Shown here piece after piece: positions 38,681 to 47,037 of a DNA stretch of 64,000 nt. Position numbers and translations under genes: made by a program. The stretch's first letter is position 1. Each line of letters opens with the position of its first letter. Location: positions 547,121-611,120 of the forward strand of contig CAVSDF010000005.1 in NCBI GenBank assembly GCA_963726715.1, given 5' to 3'. Below the pieces are notes generated by a model. The model was not told the origin of the DNA and did no database searches. It saw only the letters and a list, made by a program, of their open reading frames with translations. The stretch is from CAVSDF01 sp963726715. Lineage in GTDB: Bacteria > Bacteroidota > Rhodothermia > Rhodothermales > BA12.

Positions 38681-39303
38681 ATGGCCGCCCCGCCGATTCT
38701 CGACGCCGCCGACCTTGCCCGCACGCTCGACCGCATGGCGTGGCACCTGCTCGAATGGCTCGCGCCGGACGAACGAGATGCCCTTCCCGACGCCGACGGA
38801 GACGCCGCCGCGCCCGTCGGCCTCGTCGGGTTGCAGGTGCGCGGCGTGCCGCTCGCGCGGCGCCTGGCCGAGCGGATGGGGCGGTTCGGCGGCCTCGACC
38901 GTGCCCGTCGGGGTGCTCGACGCGTCGCTCTACCGCGACGACACCGCCCGCGTCCTCGCGCCGCTTCGCCGCACCGACGTGCCCTTCGACGTCGACGGCT
39001 GCCACATCGTGCTCGTCGACGATGTGCTCTACACCGGGCGCAGCGCCCGTGCGGCCCTCGACGCGCTCACCGACCTCGGACGACCGGCGTCGGTGCGCGC
39101 TCGCCGTGCTCGTCGACCGCGGGCTGCGCGAGCTCCCCATCACCGCCGACCTCGTCGGCGCCCACGTGCCGACGCGCGCCGGGCAGCGCATCCGCGTCCG
39201 CCTCGACGGTACCGACGGCGAGGGCGACGGCGTCTGGCTCGACGGAGTGACCGACCGTCGTCCGCTCGAGCTGCGCCTCGCTGTGGTGAGTCGTGGGTCG
39301 TGA
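38681..39303 (+). CDS. pyrR: PyrR bifunctional regulator / uracil phosphoribosyltransferase (two frameshifts)
   Basis: About 207 residues. N-terminal part (ILDAADLARTLDRMAWHLLE; VGLVGLQVRGVPLARRLAER) in one frame; after about 38900 PVGVLDASLYRDDTARVL and the PRPP-binding loop IVLVDDVLYTGRSARAALDA in another; after about 39085 AVLVDRGLRELPITADLVGA in a third, ending GS-stop at 39303. The signature matches PyrR, which controls pyrimidine genes and has weak UPRT activity. It directly precedes pyrB, as in many Bacteroidota and Gram-positives. It is about 25 residues longer than B. subtilis PyrR (181). The very short leader suggests regulation other than the classic attenuator. Confidence 0.88.
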
Positions 39304-39350
39304 GCGCGAAACGTCTGCGCGATCAACAACCAACGACCAACCCCGCCCCG

Positions 39351-40302
39351 ATGGCCTTCCGCCACCGCCACCTGCTCGGCCTCGCCGACCTCGACCGCGA
39401 CGACATTCTCGACCTGCTCGACACGGCCCGCGAGATGCGCGCCATCCTCGACCGGCCGATCAAGCGCGTGCCGACGCTGCGCGGGGTCACCGTCGTCAAC
39501 CTCTTCTTCGAGGCCTCGACGCGCACCCGCATCTCGTTCGAACTCGCCGAAAAGCGCCTCTCCGCCGACACCGTCACCTTCACCGCCGCCGGGTCGTCGG
39601 TCGCCAAGGGCGAGACGCTGCGCGACACCGCGCGCAACCTGGAGGCGATGAAAACCGATGTGGCCGTCATCCGCCACAGCAGCCCGGGCGCCGCGCACTA
39701 CCTGACGCGCCACATCGGCGCGGTCGTCGTCAACGCGGGCGACGGCGCGCACGAGCACCCGACGCAGGGCCTGCTCGATTTGCTGACGATGGCCGAGTCG
39801 GTGCCGAAACTGGCCGGCAAGCGGTCGTTCGAGGGGCTGCGCGTGGCCATCATCGGCGACATCACGCACAGCCGCGTCGCCCGCTCGAACCTCCACGGCC
39901 TGCGCGCGCTCGGCGCCGAGGTCGTCGTCTGCGCCCCGCCGACGATGATCCCCAAGCGGCATCGAGGAGATGGGCTGCCGCGTCACCCACCGCCTCGACG
40001 AGGCCCTCGAGGGCGCCGACGTGGCGATGGCGCTGCGCCTGCAACTCGAACGTCAGGGCGCGGGCCTCTTCCCGACCCTCCGCGAGTACCACGCGCGCTT
40101 CGGCCTGCGCGCCGAGCACCTCGACCGCTACCCGGACCTCCGCATCCTCCACCCCGGCCCCATCAACCGCGGCGTCGAGGTGTCGAGCGAGGTCGCCGAC
40201 GCGCCCGAACGCCGCTCGTCCTCGAACAGGTCACCAACGGCGTCGCCGTGCGCATGGCCGTGCTGTACCGGTTGGCCGGGGGGATCGGCGTCGGAGGCGT
40301 GA
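39351..40302 (+). CDS. pyrB: Aspartate carbamoyltransferase catalytic chain (three frameshifts)
   Basis: Carbamoyl phosphate + aspartate to carbamoyl-aspartate, the committed step of pyrimidine synthesis. ATG 39351 (MAFRHRHLLGLADLDRDDIL). The carbamoyl-phosphate loop is FFEASTRTRISFELAEKRLS, with VAKGETLRDTARNL (K-G-E loop) and VVVNAGDGAHEHPTQGLLDL. After a shift near 39958 come EEMGCRVTHRLDEALEGADV and ILHPGPINRGVEVSSEVAD, then after about 40212 LEQVTNGVAVRMAVLYRLAG. A further one-base change in the G run near 40277 would end the protein at TGA 40302 at the usual length of about 317. No regulatory chain pyrI is visible. Confidence 0.9.
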
Positions 40303-40321
40303 TCGTGCAGGGGGCGCGGAA

Positions 40322-40343
40322 GGGGCACGATCCATCGTGCCCC
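40322..40343. repeat. GGGGCACGAT hairpin of the GTAGGGG family after pyrB
   Basis: GGGGCACGAT-cc-ATCGTGCCCC then TACG. It lies between the convergent pyrB and aminotransferase genes and may serve as a bidirectional terminator. Confidence 0.7.
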
Positions 40344-40368
40344 TACGTCGGGTCTGCGCCGCAACCCG

Positions 40369-41550
40369 TCAACCCACCATCACACGCCCTCCCGCCGCCC
40401 GCCCGATCACCTCCAGCGCTCGGTCGATCTCCTCGGGCGTGTTCTCCCACGACGGCGAGACGCGGATCATGCGGTTGCGCATCGAGGCGGCGATGCCGTC
40501 GGCGGTGAGGGCGGCGACGACGGCGTCGGGGTCGGTGGGGACGAAGGTGACGATGCCGATGGCCGTGTCGTCGGATTCTTGCGGGCCGTAGATGCGGCTG
40601 GCCGAGCGCGTGGAGACCGTCGCGGAGGTGACGTCCGTAGCCGAGCACGCGGGCGTGGCAGGCGTCGGGGCCGGCGTCTTCGTAGAGCGAGAGCGCGGCG
40701 CGGAAGAGCATCGCGCCGATGGCGTTGAGCGTGCCGATGCGGAAGCGGCGCGCGTCGGGGAAGAAGGCGAGGTCGTAGTCGAGGAAGTTGTCCCAGTCGA
40801 CCGGTCCGTGGAGCCACCCGGCGCGCCCGTTCAGGCGCCCGACGAGGTGCGGGGCGCAGTAGAGGAAGGCGAGGCCCTGCGGCCCCATCCACCACTTCTG
40901 CACGCCGCAGGCGAGGAAGTCGATGCCGCTCGCGCCCACGTCGAGCCGGAGCGCGCCGAGGCCCTGGATGGCGTCGACGCACAGGAGCGCGCCGCGGTCG
41001 TGGACGATGTCGGCGAGGGCAGCGACGTCGATGCGGTGGCCGGAGAGGAACTGCACCCACGAGACGCTGACGAGCCGCGTGCGCGGCGTGATGGCGGCGG
41101 CGATGGCGTCGAGCGAGACGCAGCCGTTCTCGTGGGGCACGAAATCGACTTCCACGCCCTTGCCGTCGCAGGTTCAGGAACGGGTAGACGTTGGCCGGAA
41201 ACTCGCACGCGGGGATGGCGACGCGGTCGCCCGGCTGCCAGTCGAGTCCTTCGGCGAGGATCGAGAGGGCGTCGGAGGTGGTCGGCACGAACTCGACCGT
41301 CTCGCGCGGCACGCCGAGGAGCGCGCCCACGCGTTCGAGCGCGTCTTCGGTGCGCGGCACCGTTTCGAGGTAGTTCTCGATGCAGTCGCCCGAGCGCTCC
41401 GCCACCCACGCGTCGGCGGCGGCGGCGACGCGGCGGCTGTAGACCCCGACGGCGGCGTGGTTGAGGAAGACTGCGCTCGGGCAGGTGCCGGAATTCGGCG
41501 CGCACGGCGTCGAGCGAGAGCGGGGCAGGGGGGTCGGGCAGCAGCGGCAT
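40369..41550 (-). CDS. Class V PLP-dependent aminotransferase (three frameshifts)
   Basis: About 394 residues of the cysteine desulfurase/isopenicillin-N epimerase fold. From ATG 41550 (MPLLPDPPAPLSLDAVRAEF) the frames join near 41470, 41167 and 40640. Visible parts: FLNHAAVGVYSRRVAAAADA, VEFVPTTSDALSILAEGLDW, VSVSWVQFLSGHRIDVAALA, LLCVDAIQGLGALRLDVGAS, the PLP lysine in FLACGVQKWWMGPQGLAFLY, and FRIGTLNAIGAMLFRAALSL. The C-terminus is IYGPQESDDTAIGIVTFVPT then RVSPSWENTPEEIDRALEVI. A histidine stacks on PLP in the desulfurase family; here the equivalent segment is not decisive. The substrate is unknown. It is convergent with pyrB. Confidence 0.85.
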
Positions 41551-41628
41551 CGGGCAGGCGGTGGGACGGTGGCGCACGAACCCTCGTGCCGTTCCCCCGG
41601 TGCCCCACCCCGCACCGGCGCGTGGCAG

Positions 41629-41649
41629 AGACGCATCGCCGATGCGTCT
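41629..41649. repeat. Dispersed palindrome, copy 2
   Basis: AGACGCATC-gcc-GATGCGTCT with flanks TGGCAG and CTACGCCC. It is inverted relative to the 7427 copy. Confidence 0.75.
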
Positions 41650-41676
41650 CTACGCCCCCGGACGTTCGGTTGTGGC

Positions 41677-41687
41677 ACCTGACAGGT
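41677..41687. repeat. Half PAL1 palindrome
   Basis: ACCTGACAGGT, 12 nt beyond the EEP stop. Confidence 0.6.
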
Positions 41688-41699
41688 ACCGACCCCGCG

Positions 41700-42807
41700 T
41701 CAGGATGATCCGGTGCGATGGTCACGCCCGCGTGGCCCGAGCGCCTCGGCGATCTTCTCCTGGGCGGCCTCGCGGTGGTCGCCCGCGTCGGCGGAGGGGC
41801 CTTCCTGCGCGGCGGTGGCGCCGGGGGTGAGGGCGAGGCGGACGAAGATGGGGAAGTGGTCGGAGCCGACGTGCGGCAGCCGCTCGAGCTGCGCGAGCGT
41901 GAAATGGTCGCTGTGGAAGACGTGGTCGAGCGGCCAGCGCAGGAGCCGGTACTCGGCGTGGAAGGTGGCGAAGAGCCCGCGCCCGCGCCGCGGGTCGAGC
42001 AGGCGCGAGATGCGCTGGAAGAGCCGCGTCGAGCGGCTCCACGCCACATCGTTCAGGTCGCCCGCCACGATCGTCGGCACCCCATGCAGCCGCCGCGACG
42101 CGCTTGCCGACGATCAGCAGTTCGGCGTCTCGGTCGGTCGTGTCGTCGGCCTCGCCGGGCGCGGGCGGCTTCGGGTGGACGAAGTGCCACTGCACGCGCT
42201 CGCCGCCGACGCGCGTGACAATGTGGAACGACGGCAACTCGTCCTCAACGAGGGGCCGCTCTTCGACGATCCTCAACGGCAAGCGGCTGTACAACAGCAG
42301 GCCGTAGGTGTCGCCTGGGAGGCGCGCGGCGATGCGTGTGCGGACGGTCGGCGGCGATCTCCTCGACGGCGGACTCCCACCACGCGTCCGGCTCGGCGAG
42401 GAGCACGAGGTCGGGGTCGCGGTCGCGCACGAGGGCGAGCGAGGCGGTCGGCGTCGCGGTTCGTCCATCAGCACGTTCGAGACGAGCAGCGACACGGCGC
42501 GCCGCCGCCGTCTCCGGTCTGGCGCGTCGAGCACCTGCTTGCGCCAGAGCCGCGTGTACGGCAAGATGCGGAGGGCCTGGTAGGCGAGCGCGGCGGCGAG
42601 GGCCACGCCGAGGCCGATGCGGAGCGCGGGCGCGAGGTCGGCAAACGGCAGCAAAAGCCCGCCGAGAACGCCGAGCGCGACGAGCTGCACGCGCGGGAAG
42701 TCGAACACGCGCACCATCCACCACCCGACGCGCGCGAGCGACAGGGCCGTGCCGACGATAGCGAAGGATGTGAGCGCGACGGCGAGGACGGTGAGGGCGA
42801 AGAGCAC
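41700..42807 (-). CDS. Endonuclease/exonuclease/phosphatase family membrane protein (about three frameshifts)
   Basis: YafD-like layout. N-terminal hydrophobic helices (VLFALTVLAVALTSFAIVGT; RVQLVALGVLGGLLLPFADL; RIGLGVALAAALAYQALRIL) are followed by an EEP catalytic domain: LLVSNVLMD, RDPDLVLLAEPDAWWESAVE (motif Glu), PGDTYGLLLYSRLPLRIVEE, IVAGDLNDVAWSRSTRLFQR (GDxND) and the final HVGSDHFPIFVRLAL (SDH). Frames change near 42460, 42350 and 42090. The start is uncertain; GTG 42807 is the first in the frame of the first helix, and an earlier start overlapping dprA is possible. The domain acts outside or at the membrane; substrate (nucleic acid or phospholipid) unknown. It is likely co-transcribed with dprA. 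Confidence 0.78.
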
Positions 42808-42844
42808 GGAGAGAGCGAAGGGCAGAGCGCCGCCGCCCAGCGCC

Positions 42845-44050
42845 TCAGATGAGCGCGAAACACCGCCCGGCGGACTGCCGGACGAGGCCGCGAAGCTCGA
42901 GGTCGAAGAGCGTGACGAGGGCGGTCGAGGCGTCGAGGTGCGACGCGGCGAGGAGGTCGTCGAGCGCGCGGGGATCGCGCGTGAGGGTGCCCCAGAGCGT
43001 GCGGGCGGCCCCGTCAAGATCGTCCGGCATGGCGGCTGGGCGCCGTGACAATATCGGCACGCTGCGGGCGCCATCGGCTGCGGAGGCGTCGGCAGTGGCA
43101 GCGCCGGGGGCCGCGCTTCCGAGGAGATCGTTCAGGAGGTCGGCAGGCGAGGTGACGAGGCGGGCCTCGCCGCGGGCGATGAGCGCGTGCGCACCGGCGC
43201 TCGCGGCGGCGTCGAACGGACCGGGGACGGCGTAGACCTCGCGGTTCTGGTCGAGTGCGAGCCGCGCCGTCAGCAGGGCGCCGCCCGTCGCGTGGGCCTC
43301 GACGACGAGGAGCGCGCGGCAGAGGCCGCTCACGAGCCGGTTGCGGCGCGGGAAGTTGGGCGCGTCCGGCGCCGCGCCCATCGGCAGCTCCGACACGACC
43401 GCCCCGCCGGACGCCACGATGCGGTCGGCGAGGGCGCCGTGGCGCGACGGGTAGACGCGGTCGACACCCGAGCCGAGGACGGCCCATGTCGGCCCGGCGG
43501 TGCCCGCGAGCGAAGCGTCGAGGGCGGCAGCATGGGCGGCGCCGTCGATGCCGTAGGCGAGGCCGCTGACGACCGTCAGGCCCGCGGCGGCGATGTCGTG
43601 CGCGAACGCCTCGGCCGCGCGCAGGCCGTAGGGCGTCGCCCGGCGCGTGCCGACGATGGCGACGGCGAGGGCGTCGGCGGCCATTTCGCCGCGCACCCAC
43701 AGGAACGCGGGCGCATCGTCGAGGGCGGCGAGCAGGCGCGGGTACGACGGCGACCACCGCGTGACCAGCCGCGCCCCGATGCGCTCGGCCCGCCGGATCT
43801 GTGCCTCGACCTCGTCCCATGCGTCGAAGCCTCGAATTCGCCGTGCCAGTTCCTGCCCCACCGACGGCACCGCCGCCAGGCGCGCCGCGGACGCGTGGAG
43901 CGCAATGTCGGCGCGCCCGAAGGCTGCCACGAGCGCCGCGATACGCCCCGGCCCGACGCCCGCGACGAGCGAGAGGGCGACGAGCGCGCGGCACTCGGCG
44001 TCGGGATCGGGGGGCGGCGGCGGGAAGACGAGGGCGTCGAAGAGCGACAT
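42845..44050 (-). CDS. dprA: DNA-processing protein DprA
   Basis: Loads RecA on incoming single-stranded DNA during natural transformation. 401 residues in one frame. N-terminal SAM-like helix-hairpin-helix region (ALSLVAGVGPGRIAALVAAF; SVGQELARRIRGF); Rossmann fold with FLWVRGEMAADALAVAIVGT, VVSGLAYGIDGAAHAAALDA, WAVLGSGVDRVYPSRHGALA, the signature MGAAPDAPNFPRRNRLVSGL and VVEAHATGGALLTARLALDQ; and a C-terminal winged helix (LDDLLAASHLDASTALVTLF). ATG 44050 (MSLFDALVFPPPPPDPDAEC). Together with frequent repeats it is consistent with DNA uptake, but no com genes are in the window. Confidence 0.95.
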   Translation of the reverse strand: MSLFDALVFPPPPPDPDAECRALVALSLVAGVGPGRIAALVAAFGRADIALHASAARLAAVPSVGQELARRIRGFDAWDEVEAQIRRAERIGARLVTRWSPSYPRLLAALDDAPAFLWVRGEMAADALAVAIVGTRRATPYGLRAAEAFAHDIAAAGLTVVSGLAYGIDGAAHAAALDASLAGTAGPTWAVLGSGVDRVYPSRHGALADRIVASGGAVVSELPMGAAPDAPNFPRRNRLVSGLCRALLVVEAHATGGALLTARLALDQNREVYAVPGPFDAAASAGAHALIARGEARLVTSPADLLNDLLGSAAPGAATADASAADGARSVPILSRRPAAMPDDLDGAARTLWGTLTRDPRALDDLLAASHLDASTALVTLFDLELRGLVRQSAGRCFALI

Positions 44051-44150
44051 CGCGGGGAAGGCTGTGTCCCCAATAGATGCGCCGGGCGGGGCTGCGTAAC
44101 CTCGGCGTCCGAAAAAACGCGCGGTGTCACCGGGTGGCGGTGGCGATACA

Positions 44151-44260
44151 CCCCCTCCGCTCCTTCGGAGCACCTCCCGCGGGACCGCGGGGGAGGACCG
44201 CCGCAGAGCGCGTTCTGCTTCGCAGACCTTCGGTTCAGCGCGCAGCGGCAGGTGGGGGCA
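44151..44260 (+). repeat. MITE-like repeat REP2, long form
   Basis: CCCCCTCCGCTCCTTCGGAG...GGGGGAGGACCGCC...CTTCGCAGACCTTCGGTTCA...CAGCGGCAGGTGGGGG. It fills the gap between dprA and obg. Confidence 0.8.
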
Positions 44261-44301
44261 GCGTGAACGGAGCGCCCAATTCCCCATCCTCCATCACCCC
44301 C

Positions 44302-45324
44302 TCAAATCCCCTCGCGTTCGAAGCGGACGAGGTCGTAGAGGCTGCGGGTCAACGCGTCGAGGCCCGCGCCGGTGGCGGCGGAGACGGCGTGGACGGTGTG
44401 GCCGTCGGGCAGCGACGCGCGGATCTCGGCCAGACGGGCGTCGAGTTCGTCGGGGGCCACGAGGTCGGTTTTGGTGATGACGAGCGCGCGCGGCTTGTCG
44501 ATCAACTCGTCGTTGAAGGCGCTGAGTTCGCCGAGGAGCGTCTCGTAGTCCGCCGCCACGTCGGCCTCGGCCTCGTCGCGCATGATCGGCAGGGTGAAGA
44601 GCAGGACGGCGTTGCGCTCGATGTGCTTCAGGAAGCGCGTGCCGAGCCCCTTGCCCTCGCTCGCGCCCTCGATCAGGCCCGGAATGTCGGCGATGACGAA
44701 CGAGCCGTAGTCGCCGACGCGGACGACGCCGAGCGACGGTTCGAGGGTCGTGAACGGATAATCGGCCACCTTGGGCCGCGCCGCGCTCAGCGTCCCGACG
44801 AGCGTCGACTTGCCGGCGTTGGGGAATCCGACGAGGCCGACGTCGGCGAGAAGCTTCAATTCCAGCGCCACCTCGCGCTCCTCCCCCGCCTCGCCGGGCT
44901 GCGCGTGCTCGGGCGCCTGATTCGTCGAGGTCTTGAAGAACGCGTTGCCGCGCCCGCCGCGTCCGCCCTGCGCGAGCACGAGCCGGTCGCCCTCCTCGAT
45001 GAGTTCGCCGAGGATCTCGCCCGTCGTGCCGTCGCGCGCGACCGTCCCGAGGGGAACGCCGAGGACGATGTCGCCGCCGTCGCGTCCGCTGCGGTCGCCG
45101 CCCTCGCCGGGGCCGCCGTTGGCCGCGAAGTGGTGACGGTTGTAGCGGAGGTCGAGGAGCGTGTAGAGGCTCTTGTCGGCGACGAGCACGACCGATCCGC
45201 CCGCGCCTCCATTGCCGCCCCACGGGCCGCCGCGGGGTTCGTACTTGGCGCGGCGGAAGGCGACGGCACCGGCGCCGCCTTTGCCGCTGCGAACGGATAT
45301 GGTGACGTAATCGACGAATTTCAC
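44302..45324 (-). CDS. obg: GTPase Obg/CgtA
   Basis: Ribosome-associated GTPase for 50S assembly and stress control; 340 residues. GTG 45324 gives MKFVDYVTISVRSGKGGAGA, the exact start of the glycine-rich Obg fold (RGGPWGGNGGAGGSVVLVAD; LAQGGRGGRGNAFFKTSTNQ). The G domain has G1 GLVGFPNAGKSTL, switch DYPFTTLEPSLGVV, G3 FVIADIPGLIEGASEGKGLG and G4 LVITKTDLVAPDEL, then G5 VSAATGAGL. A short C-terminus ends FEREGI without a TGS domain. It is divergent from rnhA, with 148 nt between the chosen starts. Confidence 0.97.
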   Translation of the reverse strand: MKFVDYVTISVRSGKGGAGAVAFRRAKYEPRGGPWGGNGGAGGSVVLVADKSLYTLLDLRYNRHHFAANGGPGEGGDRSGRDGGDIVLGVPLGTVARDGTTGEILGELIEEGDRLVLAQGGRGGRGNAFFKTSTNQAPEHAQPGEAGEEREVALELKLLADVGLVGFPNAGKSTLVGTLSAARPKVADYPFTTLEPSLGVVRVGDYGSFVIADIPGLIEGASEGKGLGTRFLKHIERNAVLLFTLPIMRDEAEADVAADYETLLGELSAFNDELIDKPRALVITKTDLVAPDELDARLAEIRASLPDGHTVHAVSAATGAGLDALTRSLYDLVRFEREGI

Positions 45325-45352
45325 AGGCGAGGAGGCGGGCAGGGCCGCGGCG

Positions 45353-45360
45353 TACTTTGG
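45353..45360 (+). promoter_or_regulatory. TAnnTTnG -7 element upstream of rnhA
   Basis: TACTTTGG, 22 nt before GTG 45383 and 112 nt before ATG 45473. Confidence 0.5.
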
Positions 45361-45472
45361 CCCGGTCCTACGCCTGCCCCCCGTGCCCGTGTCCCCGCAC
45401 CGCCCCGCATCGTCCGAATCTTCCGCCCGTTCCACCGCGTCGCCCGCCGCGAAATCGCCCGCCAACGCGTCG

Positions 45473-46048
45473 ATGCCCGAGGCGCTCGTCTACACCGACG
45501 GCGCGTGCAGCGGCAACCCCGGACCCGGTGGATGGGGCGCGTTCGTGCGCGAGGGCACCGGCGCCGACCGTGTCGAGCGCGACCTCTCGGGCGCCACCGC
45601 GCATACGACGAACAACCGGATGGAACTCACCGCCGCCGTCGAAGGCCTCCGCGCCCTCGCCGCCCCCTCGCGCGTCACCGTCTGCGCCGACAGCCAGTAC
45701 GTCGTCAAGGGGATGACCGAGTGGATCGCCGGGTGGCAGCGCCGCGGGTGGGTCAACGCCGCCAAACGGCCCGTCGAGAACCGCGACCTCTGGGAGGCGC
45801 TCCTCGCCGCCGCCGCCCCGCACCGCGTGACGTGGCAGTGGGTCAAGGGCCACGCGAGCGACGCCCTCAACGACCGCGTCGACCGCCTCGCTGTCGCCGC
45901 CATCGCCGCCCTCCGCGGCGGCGCGTCGGCCGCGTCGGTGGATGCCGATCTGCCCGAGTTCGATGCTGCCGAGTGGGACGACCCGGCGCCGTCGCGCCCG
46001 ACCAGCCGTCCGACGGCGCGCTCCGGGGCCCAGCAGCGCCTGTTCTGA
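45473..46048 (+). CDS. rnhA: Ribonuclease HI
   Basis: Cleaves the RNA strand of RNA-DNA hybrids. All catalytic residues are present: Asp in VYTDGACSGNPGPGGWGAFV, Glu in HTTNNRMELTAAVEGLRAL, Asp in VCADSQYVVKGMTEW, His in WVKGHASDALNDRVDRLA with the final Asp. The C-terminal 45 residues are an acidic/Pro-rich tail ending SGAQQRLF, longer than in E. coli. ATG 45473 starts right at the domain; GTG 45383 would add a 30-residue Ser/Ala-rich lead and fits the promoter distance better, so it is a real alternative. One frame throughout. Confidence 0.94.
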   Translation: MPEALVYTDGACSGNPGPGGWGAFVREGTGADRVERDLSGATAHTTNNRMELTAAVEGLRALAAPSRVTVCADSQYVVKGMTEWIAGWQRRGWVNAAKRPVENRDLWEALLAAAAPHRVTWQWVKGHASDALNDRVDRLAVAAIAALRGGASAASVDADLPEFDAAEWDDPAPSRPTSRPTARSGAQQRLF

Positions 46049-46071
46049 CGCTCTCTCGACCCCTCGATCCG

Positions 46072-46284
46072 ATGACGCTTCTCCGCAACATGGGCACCGC
46101 CGACCGTGCGGTCCGGTTCGCCGCCGTCACCGGCATCACTGCGCTCGTGGCCACGCGCACCGTGTCGGGCGGCGCGGCGGTGGCGCTATCGGCGCTCGCG
46201 GCGGGGATGCTGTTCTCCGGCACGACCGGCCACTGCCCGATCTACGTGCCGTTCGGCGTCTCGACGTGCAAACGCCCGGCGTGA
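46072..46284 (+). CDS. DUF2892 (YgaP-like) small membrane protein
   Basis: 70 residues. MTLLRNMGTADRAVRFAAVT is the standard start of the family (N-M-G-x-x-D-R-x-x-R), followed by a hydrophobic helix pair (GITALVATRTVSGGAAVALS; ALAAGMLFSGTTGHCPIY) and VPFGVSTCKRPA. The two conserved cysteines (GHCPIY and STCK) are present. It is usually fused to or found near rhodanese domains, but none is adjacent. Inner membrane; role unknown. It begins 23 nt after the rnhA stop, so co-transcription is likely. Confidence 0.85.
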   Translation: MTLLRNMGTADRAVRFAAVTGITALVATRTVSGGAAVALSALAAGMLFSGTTGHCPIYVPFGVSTCKRPA

Positions 46285-46291
46285 TCTGGAC

Positions 46292-46930
46292 TCATCCGTC
46301 GGGATGAATCGTGAGCTCGCCGCGCCCGGCGGTTGCGTCGCGGAAAGCGTCGGCGAGGCGCTCGATGTGCCCGGCGCGGACGGCGAGGCGCAACCGGGTG
46401 TCGATGCCGTAGGCTGCATCGTCGGTGCGGGCATCGACGCGTGAGACGGCGTAGAGCGCGGCGGCGGTGTCGGCGTAGTCGAAGCGCAAGGTCACGGCCA
46501 CGCGCCGCACGAGCGTCTGCGTGCCGGCGTCGTCGAGGGCGAGCGAGGCGGCCTCGCCGTAGGCGCGCACGAGGCCCCCCGTGCCCAGCTTCGTTCCGCC
46601 GAACCACCGCGCCACGACGACGAGCACGCCGGCCAGCCCGCGCGCGTCGATCTGCCGCAGCACCGGCGCCCCGCTCGTGCCGCTCGGCTCGCCGTCGTCG
46701 TCGGCGCGGGCGATGCCCCCCAAGAGGCGGAAGGCGGAGACGTGGTGCGTCGCGTCGGGTTCGCGGGCGCGCAGGGCACCGAGGTGCCGCCGCACGTCGG
46801 CTTCGGTGGCGACGGCGACCGCGCGGGCGCGAAAGACGGAGCCGAGCACGCGCGTCTCCGCCTCGCCGGGACCGGCAAGGCCGACGTGCTCATCGTCGGC
46901 GAGGCCGGGCGGAAGGGCGTCGGGAGGCAC
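46292..46930 (-). CDS. yigZ: YigZ/IMPACT family protein
   Basis: About 212 residues. N-terminal UPF0029 (Impact) domain: SVFRARAVAVATEADVRRHL, ATHHVSAFRLLGGIARADDD, GEPSGTSGAPVLRQIDARGL, VVVARWFGGTKLGTGGLVRA, which is the family signature. A C-terminal DUF1949-like domain follows (TLRFDYADTAAALYAVSRVD). The biochemical function is unsettled; yeast IMPACT relatives act in translational control. GTG 46930 is chosen. TTG 46957, which adds nine residues, lies just 1 nt from a PAL1 palindrome. It is convergent with the DUF2892 gene, 7 nt apart. Confidence 0.92.
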   Translation of the reverse strand: MPPDALPPGLADDEHVGLAGPGEAETRVLGSVFRARAVAVATEADVRRHLGALRAREPDATHHVSAFRLLGGIARADDDGEPSGTSGAPVLRQIDARGLAGVLVVVARWFGGTKLGTGGLVRAYGEAASLALDDAGTQTLVRRVAVTLRFDYADTAAALYAVSRVDARTDDAAYGIDTRLRLAVRAGHIERLADAFRDATAGRGELTIHPDG

Positions 46931-46957
46931 AGGAGACCGGGAATGGGGCGACAGCAA

Positions 46958-46991
46958 AACACCTGTCAGGCCGGAAGACCTGACAGGTGTT
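46958..46991. repeat. PAL1-type palindrome upstream of yigZ
   Basis: AACACCTGTCAGG and CCTGACAGGTGTT, 13-bp perfect arms around CCGGAAGA. Confidence 0.85.
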
Positions 46992-47037
46992 GCACGTCGG
47001 AGACGGCGCCGGGAGCCGGGCGACTGAGCCGGGTGGC